Source: a candidate division BRC1 bacterium HGW-BRC1-1
GTDB lineage: Bacteria; Sumerlaeota; Sumerlaeia; Sumerlaeales; Sumerlaeaceae
Assembly: GCA_002842095.1 (NCBI GenBank)
Contig: PHCB01000019.1
Coordinates: forward strand, 1-48,138
Length of the DNA: 48,138 nucleotides
Direction: 5' to 3'
In this document: piece by piece, positions 8,437 through 17,839 of the stretch
Position numbering within the stretch: position 1 is the stretch's first letter
Layout of the letters: every line of letters starts with the position of its first letter
Position numbers and translations under genes: made by a program
The notes under the pieces: model-generated
The model's input: only the letters and a program-made list of their open reading frames with translations
The model's database searches: none
What the model was told of the DNA's origin: nothing

Positions 8437-9552
8437 ATGATCATCGGCGTACCAACAGAAGTTAAGAACAATGAATATCGCGTTGGCATGATACCCAGCG
8501 GCGTGAGGCAGTGTGTAAAAGCCGGCCATAAAGTTCTGGTCCAGAGCCATGCCGGAGATGGAAGTGGCATTACCAATGATGATTATTTAGCAACCGGAGC
8601 CACCCTGATCGACACCGCCGAAGAAATCTGGGCGCAGGCCGAGATGATCGTGAAGGTGAAAGAACCTGTCCCGGAGGAGTACCCCCTCGTCCGCAAAGGG
8701 CAAATCCTTTTCACCTATTTCCATTTCGCATCCTCTTTACCCCTCACCGAAGCCATGCTCGCAAGCGGATCCACTTGCATCGCCTATGAGACTATCGAAA
8801 CCGCAGATCATCGCCTTCCCCTGCTGACACCCATGAGCGAAGTAGCAGGCCGCATGAGCATTCAGGAAGGTGCCAAGTTCCTCGAGAAGCCGATGCTTGG
8901 ACGCGGAGTGCTGCTGAGCGGCGTACCCGGCGTAGAACCCGGCAAGGTTCTCGTTCTGGGTGGCGGAGTGGTGGGAGCCAACGCTGCCCGTTTGGCCGCA
9001 GGCATGGGTGCCCGGGTCATTCTGATGGATGTCTCCCTTGACCGTCTCCGTTACCTTGCCGACGTCATGCCGGCCAACGTGTTTACTGTGATGAGCAACG
9101 AGGATAACATCCGAGATCACATCGTTTTTGCTGACCTCGTGGTGGGAGCCGTTCTGGTAACCGGTGCAAGGGCACCCCATTTGGTTACTCGTGACATGCT
9201 GCCAACCATGAAAACCGGCGCTGTCATCGTCGATGTCGCCATTGATCAGGGCGGATGCGTCGAAACCTCGAGACCCACCACCCATGCCGATCCGGTGTTT
9301 GTGGTGGACGGCGTCGTCCACTACTGCGTCACGAACATGCCGGGTGCAGTTGGAAGGTCGTCCACTTACGCACTGACAAATGTCACCATGCCATACGTTC
9401 TAAAAATCGCAGGGTTGGGATTTCCGGAATGTATGCGCAACGATCAGACGCTTAAGTGCGGTGTAAATATCGTCGATGGCGAGATCACATTTCAACGCGT
9501 GGCAGAAGCCTTCGGCATGACAAACTTTGTGCCTGCGGAGAAGTTTCTTTAA
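8437..9552 (+). CDS. ald: Alanine dehydrogenase
   Basis: Catalyses NAD-dependent oxidative deamination of L-alanine to pyruvate and ammonia, and the reverse; it is a cytoplasmic hexamer. The length of 371 residues is normal. Known active-site residues are all in place: R15 (EYRVG), K75 (IVKVKEP), H96 (TYFHFAS) and D270 (VDVAIDQGG), plus the N300 region (CVTNMPGAV). The Rossmann NAD motif is GGGVVG at 175-180, with D198 binding the ribose (ILMDVS). GGGAGG lies 6-7 nt before the ATG, the strongest ribosome site in this part of the window. The upstream leader contains two inverted repeats. It can feed ammonia or pyruvate metabolism. No dedicated regulator gene is adjacent. Confidence 0.97.
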   Translation: MIIGVPTEVKNNEYRVGMIPSGVRQCVKAGHKVLVQSHAGDGSGITNDDYLATGATLIDTAEEIWAQAEMIVKVKEPVPEEYPLVRKGQILFTYFHFASSLPLTEAMLASGSTCIAYETIETADHRLPLLTPMSEVAGRMSIQEGAKFLEKPMLGRGVLLSGVPGVEPGKVLVLGGGVVGANAARLAAGMGARVILMDVSLDRLRYLADVMPANVFTVMSNEDNIRDHIVFADLVVGAVLVTGARAPHLVTRDMLPTMKTGAVIVDVAIDQGGCVETSRPTTHADPVFVVDGVVHYCVTNMPGAVGRSSTYALTNVTMPYVLKIAGLGFPECMRNDQTLKCGVNIVDGEITFQRVAEAFGMTNFVPAEKFL

Positions 9553-9589
9553 CAGGCTCAAAGCGACGATTATGCGCTGCGGAAGCCTG
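9553..9589 (+). terminator. Hairpin directly after ald stop codon
   Basis: CAGGCT (9553-9558) pairs with AGCCTG (9584-9589), and inside it AGCG pairs with CGCT. The hairpin starts on the base after the ald stop. It lacks a T-run, so it may be a weak attenuator between ald and the LptF/G gene. Confidence 0.35.
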
Positions 9590-9600
9590 TAAACATTTCC

Positions 9601-10806
9601 GTGTCCGCTCATCACTCCAAACCGGATCGACCGGAATCAACTACGTCCACCAATCGCCAACGCCTTCGGCAGGGATTTGTGCTACGTCCGCTGATTATAG
9701 ATCGACACATCTTTCGCGAATTCGTCCTCGCATTCTTTGCGGTAACGAGCTTCTGCGCGTTGCTGCTCTTGATTGCGTCGATCTTTGAGAAACTCGGTGG
9801 CATACTGCAAAATGATACCCCTTGGCGTCAGGCCATCGAGTATCTGTTTTCTGTTGTGCCGGGTCGATTGATTCAGGCCATCCCCATTGCTTCAATGCTC
9901 GCGGTTTTGTTCTCGTTGGGCGGACTAGCCCGCAACAACGAAATCCTTGCCATGATGACCAGTGGCATTCATCCGTTGCGAATCGCCACTCCCATCCTTT
10001 TCGGCGGCCTCATCATTGCCGGAATGACGATCGCTACCAATGAATGGATTATCCCCCCTCTGGAAACGCGAGCCAACTATCTCGAGGCTCGCTACATCGA
10101 AGGCAAGGAAGAGTCTCGAATCACGACGGAGAGAAACGTTTTTGCGCGCGGTCGAGGGAATCGATTCTATCTCATGCCCCGCTATAATGGCCGCGACAAT
10201 ATTATGGAAAAACCTTTGATCGTGGATCAGACCCCAGATTTCCAAAACATCCGACGGCGCATTGAAGGGGATCAAGCCAAGTTTTTATCGAATCATCCGG
10301 AGTCCAAAACTTCCATCTGGACCTTTAAAAACTATCGCGACTGGCAGTTCGACGAAAACAACCGACTGGTCTCGTTCGCCCAGCCTCCTGGCGAAACAAC
10401 TGTAACCCTCGAAGAAGACCTCACGATCATTCTGGGCCAGCGAAAAAATCCTGACGAAATGAATTTCAACGAACTCAGGCGCCACATTGGGATTCTTGCG
10501 GAACGAAATCAAAACGTGGAAAAATACACCACCGACTTGATCATGAAACTCTCATTTCCCCTGGGCGTCCTGATTGTCATGATCATCGGCTTCTCCTACG
10601 CTGTGCGCATTCGAGGCGGATCCATGATGCAAGCCTTCGGCATGGGTGTGTTGTGGGCGGTGGGTTATTACGCTTTGACTGCCGTCATGCGGGCCCTGGG
10701 GCACACCGGCACGCTCCCGCCCACTCTGGCCGCGGTCTTGCCGCAGATTTTGTTTTTCGTGATGACCATCCACTACCTGCGACGCAGCTTGCGCTGGTAC
10801 AACTAA
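9601..10806 (+). CDS. LptF/LptG (YjgP/YjgQ) family lipopolysaccharide export permease
   Basis: Inner-membrane permease of the Lpt machine, which extracts lipopolysaccharide and passes it to the periplasmic bridge. The 401 residues show the family plan. There are N-terminal membrane helices (from about residue 38, EFVLAFFAVTSFCALLLL), the conserved SVVPGRLIQAIPIASMLAVL segment and the NEILAMMTSGIHP coupling-helix region. A periplasmic beta-jellyroll domain spans about 150-290, and three C-terminal helices follow (PLGVLIVMIIGFSYAV onward). LptF and LptG cannot be told apart here, and the partner is not in the window. The start is GTG at 9601. A second GTG at 9679 gives a more typical short N-terminus (LRPLIIDRHIFREF) and is a serious alternative. 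Confidence 0.88.
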   Translation: MSAHHSKPDRPESTTSTNRQRLRQGFVLRPLIIDRHIFREFVLAFFAVTSFCALLLLIASIFEKLGGILQNDTPWRQAIEYLFSVVPGRLIQAIPIASMLAVLFSLGGLARNNEILAMMTSGIHPLRIATPILFGGLIIAGMTIATNEWIIPPLETRANYLEARYIEGKEESRITTERNVFARGRGNRFYLMPRYNGRDNIMEKPLIVDQTPDFQNIRRRIEGDQAKFLSNHPESKTSIWTFKNYRDWQFDENNRLVSFAQPPGETTVTLEEDLTIILGQRKNPDEMNFNELRRHIGILAERNQNVEKYTTDLIMKLSFPLGVLIVMIIGFSYAVRIRGGSMMQAFGMGVLWAVGYYALTAVMRALGHTGTLPPTLAAVLPQILFFVMTIHYLRRSLRWYN

Positions 10807-10810
10807 CCTT

Positions 10811-10841
10811 ATGGCGTGGGGTGCCCCCGCTCCCCTGCCAT
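10811..10841. terminator. GC-rich hairpin between convergent genes
   Basis: ATGGC (10811-10815) pairs with GCCAT (10837-10841), and GGGG pairs with CCCC inside. It lies between the LptF/G stop and the ABC permease stop. There is no T-run on either strand, so it is a probable but not canonical bidirectional terminator. Confidence 0.4.
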
Positions 10842-12055
10842 CAGAGTTCCTTGATGGCGGCGATCACCTGGCGCCGTGCCGCTCGACGAGCGGGCGCCCA
10901 TCCTCCCAGAACACCCATCACGAGCGAGAAGAGCATGCCCAAAAGCAAAAGTCTCGGGGTAATACTGAACCGAAATGAGAGTTCGCTGAAGGTGCTGAAG
11001 TTGGCGGTACTGGTGGCGAGTCCGTTCAAGGGATAAGACAGGGCGCAACCGAGGGCGCCACCGATCAAAGATAGCAAAACACTTTCGAAAAGAAAAGATC
11101 GCAGAATCTCACCGGGTCCGAACCCAAGAACTCGCAATGTTCCGATCTCCTTGGATCGAGAAGATACGGCCGCATACATCGTGTTCATGGCGGCGAAACA
11201 TGCCCCAATGGCCATTACCGTCGCCATGAATGTTCCGAGAATCTGAATGGGCAGCGCGGATCGCGTCTGTTCTTTGTAATACTGCACCTCGGGCTTCGCG
11301 ACCAGACTCAGCTGGGGATCCTCGGAAAGGCGCTTCGTAAGAGCGGCGCCTGCTCCCTCATCCACCACCCGCACAGTGATGGATGAGAATTGCTGGCGGT
11401 CGAAATCTCCCCCGATTTCATACACATCGGCCCATATCTCAGAATTGAATGCGGACGCCCCCGCATCAAAATGCCCGACCACCCGCCACAGACCTTTGCC
11501 GAACCGAAGACTATCCCCAACAGCGCAATTCTGATACCGGTTGGCGAGGGAACGGCTGACGATGATTTCTCGCAAACCCGGTTTAAAGGATCGACCTTCA
11601 ACAAGGCGAATCTCGGGATGAACCAGAAAACTTGTGGAGGTAATGCCTCTGATAATAACGTTCGTCGGGGCGAGATCCCCCTTTTTGGCCAGGGTCGCGA
11701 GCACCAACGTTTCAGGTGCAACAAGGGAGACAATCGAATCTGAAAAGGCAATGGGTCGAACCTCGGCCTTCGCCAAAGCCACGTCGCGATCCATCTTCAC
11801 GATTCCATCCAGATGTCGAACAATCTGGTAAGCGTTGCGCGAAACAAAGCTCGTGGTCTCCGCGGTGCTGCTCTGGCGCATCACGATCAGATTTAAGGCA
11901 ACGCCACTGGCTCCCAAGGCATCCCGAATTCCCTGGGAAAGGCTCATCGTGATGATAAACACCGCCACAACCAGCGCGATTCCACCGGCCGTCATGAAGG
12001 TGCTTACCTTGCGCCGAAACAGACTCAACACATTGTAACGCAGCGGAATGGTCAC
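10841..12055 (-). CDS. ABC transporter permease, MacB/FtsX-like
   Basis: A 404-residue permease with the MacB/FtsX layout. One N-terminal helix lies at about 20-44 (FMTAGGIALVVAVFIITMSL). A large periplasmic domain (about 45-265) follows, then three C-terminal helices at about 271-293, 321-345 and 368-388. The FtsX signature SSRSKEIGTLRVLGFGPGEI (298-317) contacts the ATPase. The ending PARRAARRQVIAAIKEL is typical. Such permeases work with a separate LolD/MacB-type ATPase in lipoprotein release, toxin or peptide export. No ATPase gene is in the neighbourhood, so the partner is elsewhere. Its start overlaps the stop of the upstream gene by 4 nt (ATGA), indicating translational coupling. Confidence 0.88.
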   Translation of the reverse strand: MTIPLRYNVLSLFRRKVSTFMTAGGIALVVAVFIITMSLSQGIRDALGASGVALNLIVMRQSSTAETTSFVSRNAYQIVRHLDGIVKMDRDVALAKAEVRPIAFSDSIVSLVAPETLVLATLAKKGDLAPTNVIIRGITSTSFLVHPEIRLVEGRSFKPGLREIIVSRSLANRYQNCAVGDSLRFGKGLWRVVGHFDAGASAFNSEIWADVYEIGGDFDRQQFSSITVRVVDEGAGAALTKRLSEDPQLSLVAKPEVQYYKEQTRSALPIQILGTFMATVMAIGACFAAMNTMYAAVSSRSKEIGTLRVLGFGPGEILRSFLFESVLLSLIGGALGCALSYPLNGLATSTANFSTFSELSFRFSITPRLLLLGMLFSLVMGVLGGWAPARRAARRQVIAAIKEL

Positions 12056-12873
12056 AACGAAGCTCGCTCAATTCTGTCGTCTGCTGGGGAGTCCAAAGCG
12101 GTCTGCCAGCATGACAGGGCAGCTTCCCGATAGCGTTTCATGAATTCCCTGGTGGCCACCGGGTCAGGCGCATGAGGATGCGATAGATTGAAGTCGAACA
12201 TAAACAACAACCACCGCCCCGCCGGCGCATGGCGTCTCCATTGCTGCATGACTCTCTTCCAGACAAGTTTGACCTGTGGGGGGACATCACCGCGGGGAAT
12301 TGCAGAGTCTGGAATAGTGGCCCTCAGCATTGCCGTTTTGGGAACGAGAGAACTGAAACCGGGCCGTAGATCTGGGGCCGATCCTTCGTCCGTATCAGCC
12401 GACTCTTCCAACAACATTTCGGCATCCAAAGCCAGATTTACTTCTGGAAACAACTCGCACCAATGTGCAGTCTTCCCCAGATTCGCGAAGATGGTCGATG
12501 GATGAACCTCAAAACGTAAATTGATGCACGCATCTTTGAACTTTGTCAGGACCGTTTGAACCAAATCCCTGGAAGCTTCTTCTTCCGCATTGGCTGCTCC
12601 CAGACGCATACATGCCACCGATGCACCGAGCATTTTGGCCTGAATCAAACACGCTTCGCTTTCGTTCAGGTCTCGCGATACGCAGCGCAATACAGGTAAC
12701 ATTCCCATGCGAGAAATCTGTAGTTTCATGTCATCAGAAACGATCTGGGCCCCCGAGTTGATCTCGTAGGCTCCAAATCCTTCTCGAGTCAGAAAATCCT
12801 GTAGATCGTCATCCCCGCTACATTCTCGGGCAGGGGCTTCAGCGCACCCGAACACAAGTTGATGGGTTGGCAT
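12052..12873 (-). CDS. Uncharacterised protein, possibly a divergent sugar-isomerase-like TIM barrel
   Basis: A 273-residue soluble protein with no signal peptide or membrane helix. The alternating strand/helix pattern is suggestive of the AP-endonuclease-2/xylose-isomerase TIM-barrel superfamily: GFGAYEINSG near residue 33, then VACMRLGAANAEEEASRDLVQTV, RFEVHPSTI and EVNLALDAEML. The usual metal-ligand motifs are not obvious, so this is only a fold guess. It is locked between two genes. Its start shares one base with the sppA stop (TAATG), and its stop overlaps the permease start by 4 nt. It is therefore co-translated with a membrane protease and an ABC permease. Function unknown. Confidence 0.7.
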   Translation of the reverse strand: MPTHQLVFGCAEAPARECSGDDDLQDFLTREGFGAYEINSGAQIVSDDMKLQISRMGMLPVLRCVSRDLNESEACLIQAKMLGASVACMRLGAANAEEEASRDLVQTVLTKFKDACINLRFEVHPSTIFANLGKTAHWCELFPEVNLALDAEMLLEESADTDEGSAPDLRPGFSSLVPKTAMLRATIPDSAIPRGDVPPQVKLVWKRVMQQWRRHAPAGRWLLFMFDFNLSHPHAPDPVATREFMKRYREAALSCWQTALDSPADDRIERASL

Positions 12874-13952
12874 TAAAGCCCCTCCGTTCTCATTTCCACA
12901 GAGGTGCCCCGGCCTCGCGAAAACTCCTGCCAGAATTGGCGGGCAGCCATGCCAAGAAGCGAAGGAATGGCAGACTCCGGCGACCTCTCAACCACGGACG
13001 GTTTCTTTCCAAGCCCGGCTCTCTCCCCCGCCTGTTCGATAGCGTCGGTCAACGTTCCGATTTTATCGATCAGCCCCAACGCCTGGGCTTGCTCTCCGGT
13101 GTAAATTCGCCCGTCTGCCATCCAGCGCAGCGCATCCTCAACAGCCGGAGACACCCCGACCTCAGCCGCCACACTGCCCGGCTTGAAGGCCTGCCATTGG
13201 AGGGTGTCGGTGCTGGCCTGGGTGGTAGCCGTTGAGAGAATATCCGCGATCCGGGTGGGATGATCAGCCATTGCCTTCTCAATTTGAGGCGCGCGCGAAC
13301 GCAAAACTTCACGCACGAACTGGCGATAAGAGTCCCTGATCAGTCCCATGAGCAGGTGACGGTCCGTCTCGCGCATTTCACGAAGGGGCGAACCGGTGTC
13401 TTTATGCTCTCCGCTCTTCAAAACGATGGGATCAATCTGCAAGCGTTGCAGGATTTGTTGTAGGTTCCAATCGAGCGCAATAACGCCGATGCTGCCGGTA
13501 ATGGTTCCCGCGTTGGCATAAATCTCATCCGCAGCCATGGCGATATAATATCCACCCGACGCAGCCGCATTGCCCATGGAGGCGATGACGATTTTCTTGT
13601 CCTCAACACGGGCCTTCAGCGCCTCGCGATAAATCTCTTCGCTGGCTGCCACCGCGCCTCCGGGGGTGTCCAGCCGAAGGATGATCGCAAGTATGAGCGG
13701 ATTGGATCGAAAGCTCCGAATGACCTTCACGGTCTGGGCACTGTCGTTAATCGGCCCCTCAATTCTCACCACACCCACGGACCGACCCAACACCGGAAAG
13801 CTGATACCCGTGGGAAAAGTGAGGAGTTGGTTCAATACAACCAACACCACCAGAACAAAGAATACGAACAGCACGAATTTAAAACAGCCTCGCCGACGGG
13901 GAGGCGGTTGAACCAGCGTAACAGTTTGAGGGAGCAGCGCAGGAGTTTCCAT
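12873..13952 (-). CDS. sppA: Signal peptide peptidase SppA-type serine protease (peptidase S49)
   Basis: Membrane-anchored S49 protease that degrades leftover signal peptides and other membrane-embedded peptides. The 359 residues are the short form, a single S49 unit rather than the E. coli double form. A transmembrane anchor spans about 25-44. The catalytic dyad is visible: S132 in GNAAASGGYYIAMAAD and K184 in KSGEHKDTGSPLREM. LRLDTPGGAV (92-101) and GTITGSIGV (149-157) are family signatures. A stretch of about 35 residues at roughly 238-273 (Thr/Ser-rich, then WQAFKPG) appears inserted before the conserved ADGRIYTGEQA segment. It is the first gene of a tightly overlapping three-gene unit. 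Confidence 0.92.
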   Translation of the reverse strand: METPALLPQTVTLVQPPPRRRGCFKFVLFVFFVLVVLVVLNQLLTFPTGISFPVLGRSVGVVRIEGPINDSAQTVKVIRSFRSNPLILAIILRLDTPGGAVAASEEIYREALKARVEDKKIVIASMGNAAASGGYYIAMAADEIYANAGTITGSIGVIALDWNLQQILQRLQIDPIVLKSGEHKDTGSPLREMRETDRHLLMGLIRDSYRQFVREVLRSRAPQIEKAMADHPTRIADILSTATTQASTDTLQWQAFKPGSVAAEVGVSPAVEDALRWMADGRIYTGEQAQALGLIDKIGTLTDAIEQAGERAGLGKKPSVVERSPESAIPSLLGMAARQFWQEFSRGRGTSVEMRTEGL

Positions 13953-14016
13953 GCGTTAATCCTGCGCCATGCCGGCAAACTCAATCAAGACCAAAGGATT
14001 CCAACAGCCCCCGATT

Positions 14017-16275
14017 CTAATGCATCGGCACGTCCGCCTCGGTGGAGGGGAAAATCGACTCCATGGAATAATAAGCTGATGCCAATTCATCCCGGGAAAA
14101 GGCCACAGGCCCGGTCGGGAAAGCGATGGTCAGCTTGTCTTCTTCAATGGTCTTGCCCAGATAGGCCAATTCCATCCGATAACGTGTACAGAGGCGCAGA
14201 AAATCTTCTTCCCTGTCCGGATGCAAGGAAACCACCACGCGGCCTGCAGCCTCGCCGAAGATCACATTACAGACGCCGGTCAGATTAGGCTCGGCCGCAT
14301 TTAATTCCAGTTCAGCTCCACAGTTCGTTGGTGACCACAGGAAGCACTCTGAAAGAGTCGCCGCAAGGCCGCCCACACCACAGTCATGGGCTGAAGAAAG
14401 AATTCCCTCACGTGCTCCCTCGACGAGTATTTCAACAAGGGCCGCCTCCTGGGCCAGATCGCATTCAGGGCAGGGGGTGTAAGCATCGCCGGTTTTCCAA
14501 TGCAAATATTCGCTCGCCCCAAGGTTGCTGTGGGAGCGCCCGAGAAGATAAACTTCCAGTCCGGCCTGAGGGAATCCGCCCTTGAGAGCCTTCGTGGGAG
14601 CGCTGATCTTTCCCACCATCCCAATGACGGGCGTTGGCCAGATGGCCCCATTCTGGTTCTCGTTATACAGCGACACGTTACCGCCGGTAACGGGGGTGTT
14701 CAGGGCGCGACATGCTTCGCCGATACCCTTCACTGCCTTCGAAAGCTGAAAGAAAATCTCGGGCTTGAGGGGACTGCCAAAATTGAGGCAATTCGTAATG
14801 GCGAGGGGACGCGCTCCCGAGCAGGCTACGTTGCGTGCTGCTTCTGCCACCGCCAGTTTACCGCCTTCGCAGGGGTCCACATAACAGTACAAGCCGTTTC
14901 CATCGGTAGTGATTGCAAGCCGATCGTCCGAGCCATGAAGCGTCAGAACTGCGGCATTATCGCCTGGTGAAGTGGTTGTCTGGGTCTGCACCATGTGATC
15001 GTATTGTTCATAGATCCATTTCTTGGAGCAGATATTGGCCGAAGCCACGAAGGCCAGCCACTCGGATTTAAGATCAACGTCGGTATCCGGACGCCAATCA
15101 TTCGCATTCGGAAGATCAGCCATGTAAGCGGGCTTCGTTGCCTCACGCTCGTACACGGGAGAATTCTCTGATATCTGATCAGCAGGAAGGTTTGCCACAA
15201 CCTCCCCGGCGTGAGAGATTTTCATCATGCCGGTGTCGTTCAGTGTGCCCAACACATGGGCTTCGAGATCCCACTTGTTGAGGATTTTCTCCACGTTCAC
15301 CAGTTGCTCCGGTGTGCAAATGGCCAGCATGCGCTCCTGAGATTCGCTCAACATAATTTCGTAGGCCGAGAGATTCTCAGCCCGCTGGGGGACGAGATCC
15401 AACGACACGTCGATACCCATGCCGCCCCTTCCGGCCATCTCTGCCGTCGAACACGTGAGGCCTGCCGCACCCATATCCTGAATGGCCACCAACACCCCGG
15501 CAGCGATCAGTTCCAATGTGGCCTCGAGAATTTTTTTCTCCACAAACGGATCGCCCACCTGGACCGCGCTTCGTTTTTCTTCGCTCTCCTCGGTCAGTTC
15601 GGTGCTCGCAAAGGTCGCTCCGTGGATTCCATCACGTCCGGTAGCGTTGCCAAAATAAACGACAAGGTTCCCTGCGCCGGAAGCGACCGCGCGTATGATC
15701 TTATCCTTTTCGATGGTGCCGATGCACATGACGTTCACCAAAGGATTGCCGTCATAACTCGGTGAGAAACAACACTCCCCACCCACGGTTGGCACACCCA
15801 CGGAATTCCCATAATCTGCGATGCCCTCCACCACACCACGAATCAGGTGGCGGGTTCGCGGGTTGGCCGGGTCCCCGAAGCGCAGAGGATCGAGCAATGC
15901 TACCGGTCGGGCACCCATCGTGAAAATATCTCGCAGAATGCCACCCACCCCCGTGGCCGCCCCTTGATAGGGCTCCAAAGCGGAAGGGTGATTATGGGAC
16001 TCCATCTTGAAGACAATCGCCAGGCGGTCATCGAAATCGACGATACCGGCGTTTTCCCCCGGCCCCTGAAGGATGTGAGGAGCTTCCGTGGGAAAGGTTT
16101 TCAGCAACGGTTTCGAGTTTTTGTACGAACAATGCTCGCTCCACATAACGGAGAAAACACCGAGTTCGGTGATGGTCGGCACACGCCCGAGGATGCTTAA
16201 CACACTCTGATATTCGTCGGGCGTCAGCCCATGCTCCGCCACAATTTCCGGGGTAATTTCGACTTGGGGTTGCAT
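14017..16275 (-). CDS. purL: Phosphoribosylformylglycinamidine synthase subunit PurL
   Basis: The ATP-dependent synthetase subunit of FGAM synthase, step four of purine synthesis. It converts FGAR and glutamine-derived ammonia to FGAM. The 752 residues are the small PurL type, which needs separate PurS and PurQ; both are encoded near 23 kb. Visible signatures are [12 protein letters not shown] (about 44-55), [22 protein letters not shown] (split around residue 95), the repeat [17 protein letters not shown] and the second-half [11 protein letters not shown] and [14 protein letters not shown]. The ATG at 16275 gives the normal family start. Two AAAACCGT direct repeats lie 24-42 nt upstream. It follows glnB on the same strand after a 151-nt spacer containing hairpins. 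Confidence 0.97.
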   Translation of the reverse strand: MQPQVEITPEIVAEHGLTPDEYQSVLSILGRVPTITELGVFSVMWSEHCSYKNSKPLLKTFPTEAPHILQGPGENAGIVDFDDRLAIVFKMESHNHPSALEPYQGAATGVGGILRDIFTMGARPVALLDPLRFGDPANPRTRHLIRGVVEGIADYGNSVGVPTVGGECCFSPSYDGNPLVNVMCIGTIEKDKIIRAVASGAGNLVVYFGNATGRDGIHGATFASTELTEESEEKRSAVQVGDPFVEKKILEATLELIAAGVLVAIQDMGAAGLTCSTAEMAGRGGMGIDVSLDLVPQRAENLSAYEIMLSESQERMLAICTPEQLVNVEKILNKWDLEAHVLGTLNDTGMMKISHAGEVVANLPADQISENSPVYEREATKPAYMADLPNANDWRPDTDVDLKSEWLAFVASANICSKKWIYEQYDHMVQTQTTTSPGDNAAVLTLHGSDDRLAITTDGNGLYCYVDPCEGGKLAVAEAARNVACSGARPLAITNCLNFGSPLKPEIFFQLSKAVKGIGEACRALNTPVTGGNVSLYNENQNGAIWPTPVIGMVGKISAPTKALKGGFPQAGLEVYLLGRSHSNLGASEYLHWKTGDAYTPCPECDLAQEAALVEILVEGAREGILSSAHDCGVGGLAATLSECFLWSPTNCGAELELNAAEPNLTGVCNVIFGEAAGRVVVSLHPDREEDFLRLCTRYRMELAYLGKTIEEDKLTIAFPTGPVAFSRDELASAYYSMESIFPSTEADVPMH

Positions 16276-16298
16276 GATGGAATACGGACATTCAGATA

Positions 16299-16317
16299 AA
16301 AACCGTCTGAAAACCGT
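16299..16317 (-). promoter_or_regulatory. Direct repeat upstream of purL
   Basis: AAAACCGT occurs at 16299-16306 and again at 16310-16317, exactly 11 bp apart. That is one helical turn, 24-42 nt before the purL ATG. The spacing suits a dimeric regulator bound to one face of the DNA. No regulator is identified. Confidence 0.3.
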
Positions 16318-16327
16318 TAACGCCTCC

Positions 16328-16381
16328 TCGGGGGATGTCAGTAGATCTCGCCCCCGATACAGGCTTGGCTCCCCCGCCTGT
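16328..16381 (-). terminator. Two hairpins between glnB and purL
   Basis: TCGGGGG (16328-16334) pairs perfectly with CCCCCGA (16351-16357), and ACAGGC (16359-16364) pairs with GCCTGT (16376-16381). They lie 46-99 nt after the glnB stop. No T-run follows, so they may end glnB transcripts or stabilise the 3' end. Confidence 0.35.
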
Positions 16382-16426
16382 TCAAGTTCTTTTCACGTCG
16401 TTTGACGGCGGCTATCCCGAAATCCC

Positions 16427-16855
<429 letters not shown>

Positions 16856-16882
16856 TCAGGTCTGTCTGACAACTTGGGGGCC

Positions 16883-17776
16883 ATGAAGATTGTTCTCACC
16901 CTCTTAATCTTATGGCTGGTCGTGCCCTGCCACGCACAACAACCCCTCCTCCCGATTGAAGCGGTGAATGCCCTACGCCCTCTCGAAATATCCGATTCGA
17001 CGATTTCCAAAGAATTTGCCCTGAACATTTCCGGAATCACCCAACGTCGCGGAAAAACATATTATACCGATGAGGCAAAACCCCAGGTCCTTATTGCTGA
17101 CGGTGCCTCACCCCAGGTGATTTCGCAAAGGATGCGAGTTCGATCCGGATGGCTCGGATCGGTTGATCTCGATTACGCTTTGGATGCGGACCTTTTCTTT
17201 ACCCTCGACCTCACTGCCGATGGGTTTGAGGTCACGAAACTCAAGATAGGCCCGGGGCCCGATGGACTTTTGGAAGTTCGGTCCTCAACGAAATCGAATG
17301 TTTTGAAGAACACCGATCTCCCCAAGACGATGAAAAACGCCTCCCCTGCCGGAATCGCTGTTTCGGCCGATGGCAACAGGCTCTGGCTGCTTCTGTCTGC
17401 CAAATCAGACACATCACCCGAAGCGACCCAACTGCTCGAGTTCGAACTTCCATCGGAGAGAAACCGTGCATCTGCTCCGAGACTGCTGACATCCTTCGAA
17501 CTGTCTCTGCCTCAGTCGAACAGCCCCTCGCTCACCCCTGGTGGAATGACCGCCACCCCCCGGGGTCTTTGGGTTGTCGGATCCGCAGGCTCGACCAGCG
17601 TCCTTCTTTGGTTAGGGTTTGGGGCCGAGCAACCACGCATCGCTCTGCAAAATTTCACATCGGGCTTTTTTCCGACGGATATTATTGACGTCTCGCCAGG
17701 TCTGAATGTGGTTTGTTATGACTCTCGAAACCGCCGTTCTTACCTGTTGAGTCTGCCGCTGCTCATTCCTCAATGA
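16883..17776 (+). CDS. Exported protein of unknown function, beta-propeller-like
   Basis: A 297-residue protein with a clear signal peptide (MKIVLTLLILWLVVPCHA, cleaved before QQ). The mature part alternates short beta-rich segments such as PAGIAVSADGNRLWLLLSA, GGMTATPRGLWVVGSAG and DIIDVSPGLNVVCYDSR. The spacing is like blades of a WD/NHL-type propeller, but no family can be named. The ATG at 16883 has a G-rich site (TTGGGGG) just upstream and begins the signal peptide. The longer open frame beginning at 16640 runs antisense through glnB and is not coding. It precedes the 1020-residue exported protein by 63 nt on the same strand, so they may share a transcript and an export route. Confidence 0.75.
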   Translation: MKIVLTLLILWLVVPCHAQQPLLPIEAVNALRPLEISDSTISKEFALNISGITQRRGKTYYTDEAKPQVLIADGASPQVISQRMRVRSGWLGSVDLDYALDADLFFTLDLTADGFEVTKLKIGPGPDGLLEVRSSTKSNVLKNTDLPKTMKNASPAGIAVSADGNRLWLLLSAKSDTSPEATQLLEFELPSERNRASAPRLLTSFELSLPQSNSPSLTPGGMTATPRGLWVVGSAGSTSVLLWLGFGAEQPRIALQNFTSGFFPTDIIDVSPGLNVVCYDSRNRRSYLLSLPLLIPQ

Positions 17777-17839
17777 AGCGCAAGACCTCGTTGGTAGTAA
17801 TCAAATCAGACAATCGAAATTGAACATCTAAAGGCTGAC

